From NCBI GenBank assembly GCA_947490345.1, contig CANLGL010000010.1, forward strand, positions 1 to 64,000: a DNA stretch of 64,000 bases. The letters run 5' to 3'. Positions within the stretch are counted from its first letter, which is position 1. Every line of letters begins with the position of its first letter. The position numbers were made by a program, and so were the translations under genes. This document shows positions 44,040-53,758 of the stretch, in pieces. The DNA comes from Deltaproteobacteria bacterium. GTDB taxonomy: Bacteria; Myxococcota_A; UBA796; SXON01. Below the pieces are notes generated by a model. That model was not told the DNA's origin. It was given only the letters and a program-made list of their open reading frames with translations, and did not search any database.

Positions 44040-45479
44040 TCACCGGCCCCAGGCTGAGAGATAGAGCGCTTCGTAAAGCTCGGCGGCGCGAGCCCAACCC
44101 GAGTCGCGGGCCATGCCGTTCTGTTGGATGCGTTTCCACGCGTCCGGATGGTCCCACCACGTACGGAGCGCGTAGTGCATGGCGGACACGAAGGCATCAC
44201 TGGAGAACTCGCGGAAGGCCCAGCCATTGCCCGTTTGGGTGGTCGGATCCCAGGTCTGGACGGTGTCGGCAAGCCCGCCGGTGGCGTGCACGATGGGCAC
44301 GGTACCGTACCGGAGTGAATACAGTTGGTTGAGGCCGCAGGGCTCGAAGCGCGACGGCATGAGGAACAGATCCGCGCCGGCCTCGATTCGGTGCGCCAGC
44401 GCCTCGGAGAACCCGACCACGCCACGCGCCCGCGACGGCGCCTCCCGCGCCAGGCGCCGGACAAAGTCCTCGTAGGCGGCCCCGCCGCTACCCAGCACCA
44501 CCAGTTGGGCATCCTGCCGCAACAACCACGGCGCCGCCCCCATCAACAGGTCGATGCCCTTTTGATGATCGAGCCGCGCGACCACCCCGAAAAGCGGCAC
44601 CTCGGGGCGGGCCGGCAGGCCCAGCTCCTTCTGCAGGGCCGCCTTCTGCGCCGCCTTGCCCGAGAGGTCCTCCGCAGAAAAAGGCGTGTCCAGATGGCGG
44701 TCGGTGGCGGGATTCCACTCGTCGCCGATGCCGTTGAGGATGCCCCACAGGTCCTGCGCACGATGGGTGAAGAAGCCTTCGAGTCCGTGCCCGTGGTCGA
44801 TGCAGAGTTGCCGCGCGTACGTCGGTGACACCGTCACCAGCTTGCTCGCAAGCACCACGCCGGCCTTGAGACAGTTGAGACGCCCGCTCATGTCGCAGGC
44901 GGGCCACCAGCGGGTGGAGACGTCGAGCCCGGCGAACTCGTGCGCCTCGTAGACCCCGTGGTGCCCGGCGTTGTGGATGGCGAGCACCGCGGGCGCCCGC
45001 GGATACCGCCCCGCGGACCGGTAGATGCCCTCCAGGAACACCGGCAAAAGCCCGGTGTGCCAATCGTTGCAATGGAAAAGCACCTCTTCCCCGAGCACTT
45101 CGCCGCCGAGCGGCACCCGCAGCGGCGCCTCCAACGCCGCACGACACAGAAGCGCAAAGCGGAAGAGGTTGTCGCCGTAGGTCCCCTGGTCGTCCCCGTA
45201 GATGCCGGGCCGGCGGAAGCTGGGATGGTCGATGAAGAGATGGTCGACACCGCCCTGGTTCAGGTGAAAATAGGCGATCTCGTGCGTATGGCCGAACAGG
45301 TGGATGCGGGCGCGAACCCCAGTGTCCCAGGCGTTGTCATAGTCCTTGTACCGCGGCGCGATGGCGAGGACGCGATGGCCCCGCGCCACCAGGGCTTGCG
45401 GCAGGGCCCCGCAGACATCGCCGAGCCCGCCGGTCTTGGACCACGGAGCCAGCTCGGCGGAGACCTGGACGATGTTCAT
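44040..45479 (-). CDS. glgA: Glycogen synthase (GT5)
   Basis: 479 residues, standard bacterial length. Extends alpha-1,4-glucan from ADP-glucose. KTGGLGDVCGALP binds the nucleotide sugar, HCNDWHTGLLPVFL and GHHGVYEA are conserved, and EPCGLNQLYSLRYGTVPIVHATGGL is the C-terminal catalytic signature (only part quoted as motif: EPCGLNQLY). The ATG overlaps the thrS stop (ATGA), an unusual pairing. No other glg genes are in the window. Confidence 0.93.
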   Translation of the reverse strand: MNIVQVSAELAPWSKTGGLGDVCGALPQALVARGHRVLAIAPRYKDYDNAWDTGVRARIHLFGHTHEIAYFHLNQGGVDHLFIDHPSFRRPGIYGDDQGTYGDNLFRFALLCRAALEAPLRVPLGGEVLGEEVLFHCNDWHTGLLPVFLEGIYRSAGRYPRAPAVLAIHNAGHHGVYEAHEFAGLDVSTRWWPACDMSGRLNCLKAGVVLASKLVTVSPTYARQLCIDHGHGLEGFFTHRAQDLWGILNGIGDEWNPATDRHLDTPFSAEDLSGKAAQKAALQKELGLPARPEVPLFGVVARLDHQKGIDLLMGAAPWLLRQDAQLVVLGSGGAAYEDFVRRLAREAPSRARGVVGFSEALAHRIEAGADLFLMPSRFEPCGLNQLYSLRYGTVPIVHATGGLADTVQTWDPTTQTGNGWAFREFSSDAFVSAMHYALRTWWDHPDAWKRIQQNGMARDSGWARAAELYEALYLSAWGR

Positions 45480-47239
45480 CCGAACGGGCGCCGGGACTCG
45501 ACGAGGGCGTGATCGCGGAAGGCGGCCAGGGGCATGGCGCCCAGGTCGGCGTCTCTCGATTTCACCGATACCGTGCTGTTTTCAGCGTCACGCTCGCCCA
45601 CCACGACCTGCCACACGGGCTTGTGCGCATGGGCCTCCCGGATCTTGGCGCCAACCTTCTCGTCCCCGTCGTCGAAATGGACGCGGAGACCAGCAGCGCG
45701 CAGGGTGGCCACGACTTCGGCGCCCCACGCCGTCGACTTTTCCGAGACCGTCATGACCCGGACCTGCTCTGGGGCCAGCCACGCTGGGAACGCCCCGGCG
45801 TAGTGTTCGATGAGGATGCCGATGAAACGCTCGAAGCTGCCGAAGATTGCCCGGTGGATGACCACCGGCGCGTGTGGCAGATTGTCGGGCCCAACATAAG
45901 ACAGCTCGAAACGCAGCGGAAGTTGGTAATCCAACTGAATGGTCGCGCACTGCCAGAAGCGCCCGAGGGCGTCGATGACGTCGAAGTCGATCTTCGGGCC
46001 GTAGAAGGCGCCATCCCCCGCATTCACGGTCCACGCCAGATTGTTGGCGCGAAGCGCGTTCTCCAATGAGGCCTCGGCGCGGTCCCACAGCTCGTCGTCG
46101 CCGAGCTTGTCAGCGGGGCGCGTGGCGAGCCTCGCGCGGTACCCGAGCCCCATCGCCCCGTACACCCGGTTGATCAAGGCGATCAGATCGCCGACCTCCT
46201 TCTCGATCTGCTCTTCCATGCAGAAGAGATGCCCATCATCCTGGGCGAACTGCCGGACGCGCGTCAGCCCGCCGAGCGCGCCCTTGGCCTCGTCGCGGTG
46301 CAAGACGCCCTGGTCGTGAATGCGGAGCGGCAGCTCCCGGTAGCTGCGCCGGGTGCTGCGGAAGATGAGCATGTGACTGGGGCAGTTCATCGGTTTGAGG
46401 CTGTAGGTGCGGCGTTCTTCCTCCCCCTCTTCCTGCTTGTCGATGCGGAACATGTTGTCGCGGTAGTGCGCCCAGTGGCCGCTGGTCTCCCACAGGGTCT
46501 TCTCGAAGAGCATCGGCGTGCGGACCGAGACGTAGCCTTCGGTCAAAAGCAGCGAGCGCATCGATTCGGCGAGGGTGTGGTAGAGCACCTCGCCTTTGGG
46601 CAGCCAAAAAGTGGCCCCCGGCGCCCACTCGTGGGTCATGAACAGGCCCATGGCCTGGCCCACGCGGCGATGGTCGCGCTTTTTCCCTTCCTCCAACCGG
46701 AAGAGGTACTGGTCGAGCGCCTCACGAGTCGGCCACACCGTGCCGTACACCCGCTGGAGCATCGGGCGCGTCGCGTCCCCCTTCCAATAAGCACCGGCCA
46801 GCTTCATCAGCTTGAAGTGTTTGCATTGCCCGGTGCGCATGACGTGCGGGCCATTGCACAGGTCGGTGAACCCCCCCTGATCGAAGGTGCCGAGCGGGCC
46901 CTGCAATGCGGCGATGTGCTCGAGCTTGTACGGCTGCCCCGCAAAAATCTCCGCCGCCTCCGCATGATCGACGTTCCGACGAACGAACACGCTGTTGCGT
47001 TTCACGACGACCTTCATCGCCTCTTCGATGGCGGCGAGATCCGCCTCGACGATCGGTCGCGACACATCGACGTCGTAGTAGAACCCGTCCTCGACCGGGG
47101 GGCCGAAAGCGAACCGGGCGCCCGGAAACACCGCACCGATGGCCTCGGCCATGATGTGGGCGGTGCTGTGACGCAGCGCGTGGAGCCGGTAGCTGTCTTC
47201 GTCGGGGAAAGCGTCGCGGCCGCGTTCGTGGTCTTCCAT
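45476..47239 (-). CDS. thrS: Threonyl-tRNA synthetase lacking the TGS domain
   Basis: 587 residues against about 640 in Escherichia coli. After a short start (MEDHERGRDAFPDEDSYRLH) the protein goes straight into the editing domain, whose HSTAH pair is intact; the N-terminal TGS domain of about 60 residues is absent. The catalytic core is complete: class II motifs, zinc ligand Cys in NCPSH, the histidine ligands, and SYVGPDNLPHAPVVIHRAI leading to the anticodon domain. The ATG at 47239 lies ten bases after the kinase gene stop. Confidence 0.93.
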   Translation of the reverse strand: MEDHERGRDAFPDEDSYRLHALRHSTAHIMAEAIGAVFPGARFAFGPPVEDGFYYDVDVSRPIVEADLAAIEEAMKVVVKRNSVFVRRNVDHAEAAEIFAGQPYKLEHIAALQGPLGTFDQGGFTDLCNGPHVMRTGQCKHFKLMKLAGAYWKGDATRPMLQRVYGTVWPTREALDQYLFRLEEGKKRDHRRVGQAMGLFMTHEWAPGATFWLPKGEVLYHTLAESMRSLLLTEGYVSVRTPMLFEKTLWETSGHWAHYRDNMFRIDKQEEGEEERRTYSLKPMNCPSHMLIFRSTRRSYRELPLRIHDQGVLHRDEAKGALGGLTRVRQFAQDDGHLFCMEEQIEKEVGDLIALINRVYGAMGLGYRARLATRPADKLGDDELWDRAEASLENALRANNLAWTVNAGDGAFYGPKIDFDVIDALGRFWQCATIQLDYQLPLRFELSYVGPDNLPHAPVVIHRAIFGSFERFIGILIEHYAGAFPAWLAPEQVRVMTVSEKSTAWGAEVVATLRAAGLRVHFDDGDEKVGAKIREAHAHKPVWQVVVGERDAENSTVSVKSRDADLGAMPLAAFRDHALVESRRPFG

Positions 47240-47249
47240 CTGCCGGGGC

Positions 47250-50200
47250 CTATCCAGCGGGCTCCAGCCAGGCGACCAGCCCGCCACGGCCCACGGCCCT
47301 GGCTTGCGATGCGGCCCCGGCAACGAGACGGCGCACCTCGGGCGTGGGGAGCGACATCGTCGTCCGCAGCGCGATGATCGGAGCGCGCTGCGCTTCGCAC
47401 AACTCGTCGTCGCCCACGGCGAGGGCCACGGTGACCAGGCCGAGGCGAGCGCACAGCTCGGCCTCCTGGAACGGGTGTCGCGACAGCTCCTCAAGGGTGG
47501 AGAGCAAGTGCTGTCGCGCCGGCGCCCAGTGCGAACCCTCGACCATCAACAGTCCCAGGTTCACCTGGGGGACGACCACCATCCAACTCTGAAGCGACTC
47601 CAAGAGCGTGATCGCGGCACGATAATCATCCGCCGCCTCATGGGACCGGCCCGCGAAGCGTAGGACATCGCCGCGGAGGTTGATGGCGCGCGCCTGACCG
47701 ACCCGGTTCCCCGCGCGGCGGTAGCATGACATCGCCTCCGCAAGGTGGCCTTCCGCGTCGGCGGCGCGCGCGGCGCGCAGGCACAAGAGCGCCTGGCCCA
47801 TGTGTACCTCGCCGAGGCCGATCGCATCGTCGAGCGCTTCGAAGATGGGCAGCGCAGCTTCGAAAGCCTGCAGCGAGGAGTCCCACTCCCCTGTCTCGAG
47901 CAGCACATCACCCAGATCCGCCTGCACCCGCCCGAGCGTGCGGCGGTCCCCCGTCGACCCGGCGAAGAGCGCCGCGTCCGCGAAGAAATCAGCCGACGCT
48001 CGGTAGTCTCCCCGCCGACGCGAGATGCGACCGCGCAGCCACAGCGCCCGCGCGTGAACACCGACCCACCCATGCGACGCGGCGTCGTCGATGAGCCCCG
48101 CCAGCCGGGTCTCCGCGAGCTGAAGCTGTCCCCCCGATTGGGCGTGCAGCGCCTCGAGGAAACGCTGCTCTGCCTGCCGTGCGTCATCCGTCGCCACGCC
48201 GATCCGCGCGAGCGCGTCAGCGCGAAGGTCCAGCAAATCGCTGGCGGCGCGCTGTTCGCGCGCCAGGATGCGCTCCTCGATCGCGATGGCAAGCGGGGCG
48301 AGACTGCCGCCCAGGTCCCCGGCCGCGCCGAGGTGACGCCCGATGCGCTCGCTGTCGGCGCGCAGGTCGCGGCGCAGGAGCATGGCGGCGCACGCGCGAT
48401 GGGCCCCATCCAAACGGCCGCCGCGCGCTGCCCGGCGCACCAGGGCCTCCCGAAACATGGCGTGGACAAAACTCCAGGCGGTGTCGCCAAGGACGCGGAC
48501 GAGGAGACCCTCGCTCTCGAGCCTTTCCACGAGCTCGGACGCGGGGTTCAGGCCGGCCTCGCCACACACTGCGAGCCAGTCCGACTCGTCGACGGGGTCG
48601 CCCAGAACGGCCATCAGCTCCACCGCAACAGCCTGCACGGCGGGGAGCCCCTCGCCGGCCGACTCCAGACGCAAGACCCAAACCCGCTCGAGGTCGACCG
48701 GAAGCTCCAGCGGTGCGCCAGGGGTGAAACGCACACCGGCCGGACCGGTCTCCAGCAACTGCCGTCGGACGCAGTCGCCGAGGAGTTGAAGGGCGAAAAG
48801 CGGGTTCCCAGCGGTGCGCCGCGTGACCGCGTCGGAGACCGCGGGATCGAGCCCCACGTACTCGGTGAGGAGCCCGCGGCAACTGTCCTCGCTCAGGGCA
48901 CTGACCCGAAGTTCCGCGACGGTGGGCAGCTCCCGCAGCTCCCCGAGCATCGCCGCTTGGAGCGAGCGAGGGGCGAGCAGCTCCTCGGTGAGCGCGACGA
49001 CGAAGAGCACGGGAACGGGAGCCGCCAAAAGGCTCCGCACCATCGCCAGCGCGTCGAGGCTCCCCTGATCGGCCCCGTCGATCCAAAAAACGATGGCCCG
49101 CCCCTCGCCCGTGGGCGGCGGCGCCTCGGCCATGGCGCGCAGCACCCGACGCAACAGGGTCAACCGCTCGCTTGGGGGCAGCGGGCCCGCGCGCGCCGCC
49201 AGCGACAACCACCCCGCGAGTGCGGCAGCATCGGAGTCATCGAGCCCTGGGGCGGACTCGCGCACCGCCTCCGTCGTGGTCTCGCGCACCGTCGCGGGAA
49301 GGCGCATCGCCCGACGGAACGCAGGCCGGAGGCCGCGAGCGGGGCCGGCCATCGCCCCGTACCAGGCGGTCATCGGTCGCGCGACCCCGAGCTCTGCCGC
49401 CGACTCGACCAGCCAGCGCGACAGTCGGGACGTGCCGACCCCGCTCGCCCCGCGAACGACCACCGCCCGCGCCTTGCCGCTCTCGACCACCTCGCGAAGG
49501 CACGCCCAGAGAAAGTCCTGCTCGGCGGCGCGGCCGACCACTGGAAACGAGCGCAGCCCGAGCAGCTCGAGACCGGCACCGGCGAGCACCTGGGGGATGG
49601 ACCGCGGCGCCCTCGGCCGCACCGGGAAAGGCTGGACCAGGGCGGGCATGGCGCCGGCCGGCTCGGGTGCGTTGTTGACCCGGCGAAGGGCGCCGTGAGC
49701 CACGGGAAGGGTGACGTCTGCCGGAAGCCCAGGACGCGGTGGCATGGCCCGCTGGGGTCCGGGAACGGTCACCTGCGTCAGCCGATGCAGGATCCGGGCC
49801 GCGTCAGCCGCGTGGCGCAGGCGGAGCGCTGGCTCGCGCACCAGGAGCCGCCGCAACCACGACTCGACGCCGTCCGGCACCGCAAGCACCGGTGCGAAGG
49901 CCGGAAGCGATGCGGAGACGTGCTGCTCCATCACCGCGTCGGGGCCACCGACGAAGGGCGGCGACCCGGTCAAGAGCGCCCAGGCAGTGCACCCGAGCGC
50001 GTACAGGTCGCTCCAAGGCCCCACCGGGCCAAACCCATCCGCCACCCGCTCGGGCGCCATGTAGCCAGGCGTGCCCCACCCTCCGTCCGCGCGCCCCGCG
50101 CGCTCCACATCCACCGTGCGCACCAGGCCGAAGTCGCCGAGCTTCACCCCAGGGCGCGCACCGCCGACAAGCAGGTTGGCGGGCTTGACATCGCCGTGCA

Positions 50201-50624
50201 CCAACCCACGGGCGTGCGCGTGCGCCAGTCCGGCCAGCACGTCGGCGAGCGCCTCGCACACGGCCGGCCACGTCATCGTCCCGACCCGGTCGCGGAGCGT
50301 GCCGCCCTCGGCGTACTCCATGGCGATCCAGGTGGTGCCGGCCGCCAACCGGCCGCCGCTCCGCGCCGCGACGGCGGCGCCCACCTCGCCGGTGCCGTAC
50401 ACGTACACGATGTTGGGGTGATCGAGCCCGGCGGCGGCACGAAGCTCCACCCGCAGCGCGCTGCGAGCAGCTGGGTCCCGCGCCGAGGCCTCGCTCAGGA
50501 GTTTCACGGCTGCCGACACGCGGGTGGCGCTGTGCACGGCGCGCCACACCTCGCCGATGCCGCCGGTGGCGATGTGCTCCTGAAGCTCGAAGGCACCGAG
50601 CACGAGGGCGGGGGAAGCTTCCAC
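47250..50624 (-). CDS. Ser/Thr kinase-ATPase-TPR signalling protein
   Basis: About 1124 residues. The kinase domain (about 10-275) has HIATGGIGEVWRAVH, AAVKLL, HGDVKPAN (non-RD), GDFGLV and YMAPE. A STAND/AAA_16-like ATPase follows (about 395-650), where the Walker A loop reads RGASGVGTSRLS with Thr instead of Lys, and AIVFWIDGADQ is the Walker B-like strand. The last 400 residues are TPR-type helices. GTG 50624 is the first start after the divergent gene that keeps the kinase whole. The PknK-like layout suggests a multi-input regulator; the target is unknown. Heads the thrS-glgA run. Confidence 0.85.
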   Translation of the reverse strand: MEASPALVLGAFELQEHIATGGIGEVWRAVHSATRVSAAVKLLSEASARDPAARSALRVELRAAAGLDHPNIVYVYGTGEVGAAVAARSGGRLAAGTTWIAMEYAEGGTLRDRVGTMTWPAVCEALADVLAGLAHAHARGLVHGDVKPANLLVGGARPGVKLGDFGLVRTVDVERAGRADGGWGTPGYMAPERVADGFGPVGPWSDLYALGCTAWALLTGSPPFVGGPDAVMEQHVSASLPAFAPVLAVPDGVESWLRRLLVREPALRLRHAADAARILHRLTQVTVPGPQRAMPPRPGLPADVTLPVAHGALRRVNNAPEPAGAMPALVQPFPVRPRAPRSIPQVLAGAGLELLGLRSFPVVGRAAEQDFLWACLREVVESGKARAVVVRGASGVGTSRLSRWLVESAAELGVARPMTAWYGAMAGPARGLRPAFRRAMRLPATVRETTTEAVRESAPGLDDSDAAALAGWLSLAARAGPLPPSERLTLLRRVLRAMAEAPPPTGEGRAIVFWIDGADQGSLDALAMVRSLLAAPVPVLFVVALTEELLAPRSLQAAMLGELRELPTVAELRVSALSEDSCRGLLTEYVGLDPAVSDAVTRRTAGNPLFALQLLGDCVRRQLLETGPAGVRFTPGAPLELPVDLERVWVLRLESAGEGLPAVQAVAVELMAVLGDPVDESDWLAVCGEAGLNPASELVERLESEGLLVRVLGDTAWSFVHAMFREALVRRAARGGRLDGAHRACAAMLLRRDLRADSERIGRHLGAAGDLGGSLAPLAIAIEERILAREQRAASDLLDLRADALARIGVATDDARQAEQRFLEALHAQSGGQLQLAETRLAGLIDDAASHGWVGVHARALWLRGRISRRRGDYRASADFFADAALFAGSTGDRRTLGRVQADLGDVLLETGEWDSSLQAFEAALPIFEALDDAIGLGEVHMGQALLCLRAARAADAEGHLAEAMSCYRRAGNRVGQARAINLRGDVLRFAGRSHEAADDYRAAITLLESLQSWMVVVPQVNLGLLMVEGSHWAPARQHLLSTLEELSRHPFQEAELCARLGLVTVALAVGDDELCEAQRAPIIALRTTMSLPTPEVRRLVAGAASQARAVGRGGLVAWLEPAG

Positions 50625-50685
50625 GCCGCCAACGTCACCCGGCGCCCGCTTCCCGGCATTACCGCCGCCGGGGTAAACAGCGGCG

Positions 50686-51777
50686 ATGTCCTTCCGCGTC
50701 GCGGACTTCACCCGCGTGCTCGCCGGTCCCTGGGCAACACAGACGCTTGGCGACCAGGGCTTCGACGTCGTCAAAGTGGAGGCGTTGACCGGCGACGAGA
50801 CCCGCAGTTTCCACCCGCTGGTCCACGGCAACAGCGTCTATTTCGCCTGCACCAACCGGAATAAGCGGTCCATCGCCATCGACCTGCGGGCGAGCGCTGG
50901 GCAAGCCGTCGCGCGACGGCTGATTGAGAGCGCCGACGTCGTCATCGAGAACTTCCGCCCGGGCGTGATGGAGCGTTTCGGGCTGGGCGCGACCCTACGA
51001 GGGTCGCGACAGGTGTGGGTGAGCATCAGTGCGTTCGGACATGACAACAACGGAGCCGGCTACGACCTCGTCCTCCAGAGCGTCGGGGGGATCACCACGC
51101 TGACCGGCGATCCCCCCGCGAAAGCCGGGCCGAGCATTTCCGACCTCGCGACCGCGCAGGTGGCCGTCCAGGCCGTGCTCTTCGGTCTCCTGGAGCGGGA
51201 GCGGAGCGGCGTCGGTCGCTACGTGGACCTTTCCATGCTCGACGTGCAGCACGCGCTGCTCGCCTATTACGCCAGCGCCTCGCTCAACGCGGGGGCGGCG
51301 CCGCCGCCGCCGAGCAATGCCCACCCGTCGATCGCGCCCTACAACCTCTACCGCTGTGCCGACGGCTGGCTGGCGATCTGCTGCGCCAACGATGGGCTGT
51401 GGCACAGACTTCGGGAGGCGTTGGGGCTGCCCGATCCCGAGGAGTGGCACTCGTTGGCGGGGCGAGTCGCCGACCGCGAGCAGCTGGACGCGGCCATCAA
51501 CGGTCGCCTTGGGGGCGACTCGGTAGCGCGGTGGGAGCGGCGGCTGACGGCGGCGGGCGTCCCCTGTGGTCCGGCGCTGAGCGTTGCTGCGTCCTTGGCG
51601 CATCCGTTTGCCAGGCAGATCGAAGTTGGTGGATGGCGGCTACCGGCTCCGCCCCTGGGGCTACAAGCGAGTCGGCCGCCGCCGCGTCTTGGTGAGCACA
51701 CGGACGAGGTCTTGGAGGAGCTGGGCTTCGGCGCAAAGGAGGTGGCGGAGCTACGGAGGGTGGGGGCGGTCGGGTAG
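50686..51777 (+). CDS. Class III CoA-transferase (CaiB/BaiF family)
   Basis: 363 residues. VLAGPWATQTLGDQGFDVVKVE, NKRSIAIDLR and ADVVIENFRPGVMERFGLG are the family N-terminal blocks. The catalytic Asp is expected in GPSISDLATAQ, and VDLSMLDVQHALLAY follows. These enzymes move CoA between carboxylic acids; the acyl partner is not predictable. Monocistronic, divergent from the kinase gene with 61 bases between. Confidence 0.88.
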   Translation: MSFRVADFTRVLAGPWATQTLGDQGFDVVKVEALTGDETRSFHPLVHGNSVYFACTNRNKRSIAIDLRASAGQAVARRLIESADVVIENFRPGVMERFGLGATLRGSRQVWVSISAFGHDNNGAGYDLVLQSVGGITTLTGDPPAKAGPSISDLATAQVAVQAVLFGLLERERSGVGRYVDLSMLDVQHALLAYYASASLNAGAAPPPPSNAHPSIAPYNLYRCADGWLAICCANDGLWHRLREALGLPDPEEWHSLAGRVADREQLDAAINGRLGGDSVARWERRLTAAGVPCGPALSVAASLAHPFARQIEVGGWRLPAPPLGLQASRPPPRLGEHTDEVLEELGFGAKEVAELRRVGAVG

Positions 51778-51845
51778 CGCCGGTCCCGACCACGCGATCC
51801 GCATCGCGGATTCGAGGCGCGCGGGGTTCCCCGCCGCCGCCGCAG

Positions 51846-51959
51846 TATCGCGACATGAATGCGTTGAATGCACGTAAAACATGCGAAACTGGTCACTCAG
51901 TTGAACGAACGGCAGGTTTCGCACGATTTGGCGGCGTTCAATGTATCAGTGTCGCGACA
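51846..51959. repeat. 114-bp imperfect palindrome bounded by TRTCGCGACA (copy 2)
   Basis: It begins TATCGCGACA (51846) and ends TGTCGCGACA (51950-51959). Reading both ends inward, the 50-base arms align without gaps at about two thirds of positions, with TTGAA and TGCGAAAC blocks at mirrored sites. It lies in the 358-base gap (51778-52135) between convergent CoA-transferase and MFS genes; the remainder of that gap has no feature I can support. Confidence 0.7.
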
Positions 51960-52135
51960 CATACGACATTTTCCCGCGTCGAGGCACGATCGATGATCGG
52001 GCGACGCCTCTCGGCCGGACGCGAAGCGAGCAGGGTCCCGACGGCGTCGCGGCTGCCGGCGGCGTCGCGGAGGCGACGCGATTCGCTGCGGTTCGCGCCT
52101 GACCACGACGCCTGGAGCCTGGCGAATCGCCCAGA

Positions 52136-53323
52136 CTACCTCGGTGATTGCGCGCGTACATCCGCCGGCAGCGCCACGGCGCAGCCAATCGTGATCGCCA
52201 CAATCGTGCCGAGGAGCACCCAAGGCGCCATCCCCTGCCAGTCGTCGAGCACCGCCATGGCCACAATCACCACGACGCCGCCGCCGTTCCCGGCGAGCAT
52301 CACCAGCGCCGTCGCCGCCCCATTGTCCCGGGGCGCGACCGCCTCGCCCGTCATGGTCAGTAGGAGAGCAAAGGCGGGCATGAACGTCATGCCGAGGAGC
52401 GCGCCGGTGATGAACAGGCCCTGCGAGCCCGATGCCAGCGCCATTGCGGCGTAGGCCGCGCCGGCGCCGACGGCGCACAGAAGCAGCGGGAGCTTGCGCA
52501 TCCGGAGCTTGTCGGCGATCGGCGGCACCACGATCGCTCCCACGATTCCCCCCACGATGATGGCGGCGCCCAAGAGCCCCGCCGCCGCCGCGTCCAGGCC
52601 CCGCGGCGCGACCAACTGCTCCAACCAGGTGGTGAGTCCGTTGAAGAAGCCGAGCCCACCCGCCGCAAGCGCCGTCAGGAGCATGAGCGTGCGGTTCCGG
52701 AGCAAGGTCCGCAGTGGAGAAGGATTTTCAGCAGCGGCCGCGCCCGTCTCGGCCGCGAACACGAGCCACGCCCCCGCCGCTGCAAACGCAACGGCGCTGT
52801 TCACGGCCATTGCGCCGCGCCAACCGAGCTCGGTGTACAGAGGAGGCGTCGTGGCCATCCCCACCGCCATGCCCAGGAACATGCCCACGGTGCCGAGCCC
52901 GGTGGCCATGGCCCCCTCGTCCGGCTCGAACCAATCCGCCACCAGCTTGGAGATGCCGTTGACGACATAGGGCTGCGCGCACGCGATCACGATCTGCCCG
53001 GCGAGCAGCGAGCCAAAATGGGCGGTGTCCAAACGAATGAGCGAACCGAACGCGCCGACGAGCGCGCCGATGCCCACGACCCGCTTGTACCCGAGCCGGT
53101 CGATGAGCCGGCCGCTATGGGTCGAGAGCAGGCAGTACAACAGCGGGAAGACCAGGATGAGCAACGAAGCCGTCGTCTCGTCCACCTGGTAGTCGCGTTG
53201 CACCTCGATGAGCAGCGGCGCGAAGTTCAGCCACAGGAGCTGGCTGACGAGCGCCACGAATACGAATGCTGCGAGCACCCGCCAGCGTCCGGGGCGGGGC
53301 GTCGGGGGAAGCGGGGAGGTCAT
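52136..53323 (-). CDS. Major facilitator superfamily transporter
   Basis: 395 residues, 12 predicted helices in two halves. The loop 2-3 motif appears as GRLIDRLGYKRVVG, and helix 5 carries GLGTVGMFLGMAVGMATTPP. Resembles proton-coupled small-molecule carriers; substrate unknown. Its ATG overlaps the PIN toxin gene stop (ATGA), so its expression is tied to the toxin-antitoxin transcript. Confidence 0.85.
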   Translation of the reverse strand: MTSPLPPTPRPGRWRVLAAFVFVALVSQLLWLNFAPLLIEVQRDYQVDETTASLLILVFPLLYCLLSTHSGRLIDRLGYKRVVGIGALVGAFGSLIRLDTAHFGSLLAGQIVIACAQPYVVNGISKLVADWFEPDEGAMATGLGTVGMFLGMAVGMATTPPLYTELGWRGAMAVNSAVAFAAAGAWLVFAAETGAAAAENPSPLRTLLRNRTLMLLTALAAGGLGFFNGLTTWLEQLVAPRGLDAAAAGLLGAAIIVGGIVGAIVVPPIADKLRMRKLPLLLCAVGAGAAYAAMALASGSQGLFITGALLGMTFMPAFALLLTMTGEAVAPRDNGAATALVMLAGNGGGVVVIVAMAVLDDWQGMAPWVLLGTIVAITIGCAVALPADVRAQSPR

Positions 53324-53754
53324 CGGGGCTGGTTAAGCCGTCGAGCATCGGCGAGTACCCTTTCCAGGGTCAGGCCGGGCACTCGAGCATGGTGCCGCAC
53401 GTTTCCGGTCACCAGGGCCAAGCCATGGCGAATCGCGGTTGCCGCGATTTGAACATCGGCGTCTCCGGGAGAGATCCCCCGCGATTCGAGTTGCGCTTGA
53501 ATCTCGCCGAACACCCGAGCCGTTCCGACGTCGAACGGCAGCACCGTGACCGCGGGAAGCACCCAATCATCGATGCGCGCCAGCAGAGCGTCCCGCCGCT
53601 CCGAGCGGTAGGCGCCTTGGAACAGCTCCCCGATGCTCACGGCGCTGGCGTATTGCTGTTGACGAGGGACCGTGGCCAGCCAGGCCCGGTAGATGGGGTT
53701 CGGCGCCCGACGCATCGCCTCAGAGAGGGCGTCGGTGTCGAAGAGGTAGGCCAC
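53320..53754 (-). CDS. VapC-like PIN-domain toxin
   Basis: 144 residues, GTG start. The acidic ribonuclease residues are in place: LFDTDALSEAMRR (first Asp), SAVSIGELFQGAYRS (Glu), and SPGDADVQIAATAIRHG with LVTGNVRHH (later Asp/Asn; the usual final Asp is replaced by Asn in TGNVRHH). VapC toxins cleave tRNA or rRNA. Starts four bases after the antitoxin stop and overlaps the MFS gene. Confidence 0.85.
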   Translation of the reverse strand: MAYLFDTDALSEAMRRAPNPIYRAWLATVPRQQQYASAVSIGELFQGAYRSERRDALLARIDDWVLPAVTVLPFDVGTARVFGEIQAQLESRGISPGDADVQIAATAIRHGLALVTGNVRHHARVPGLTLERVLADARRLNQPR

Positions 53755-53758
53755 CCGG

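Noticed and set aside
47745-50864. A 1039-residue open frame on the plus strand, antisense to the kinase gene
   Set aside because: It has shadow composition (Arg, Pro, Gly, His) and no domain, while the minus strand encodes clear kinase, ATPase and TPR motifs.
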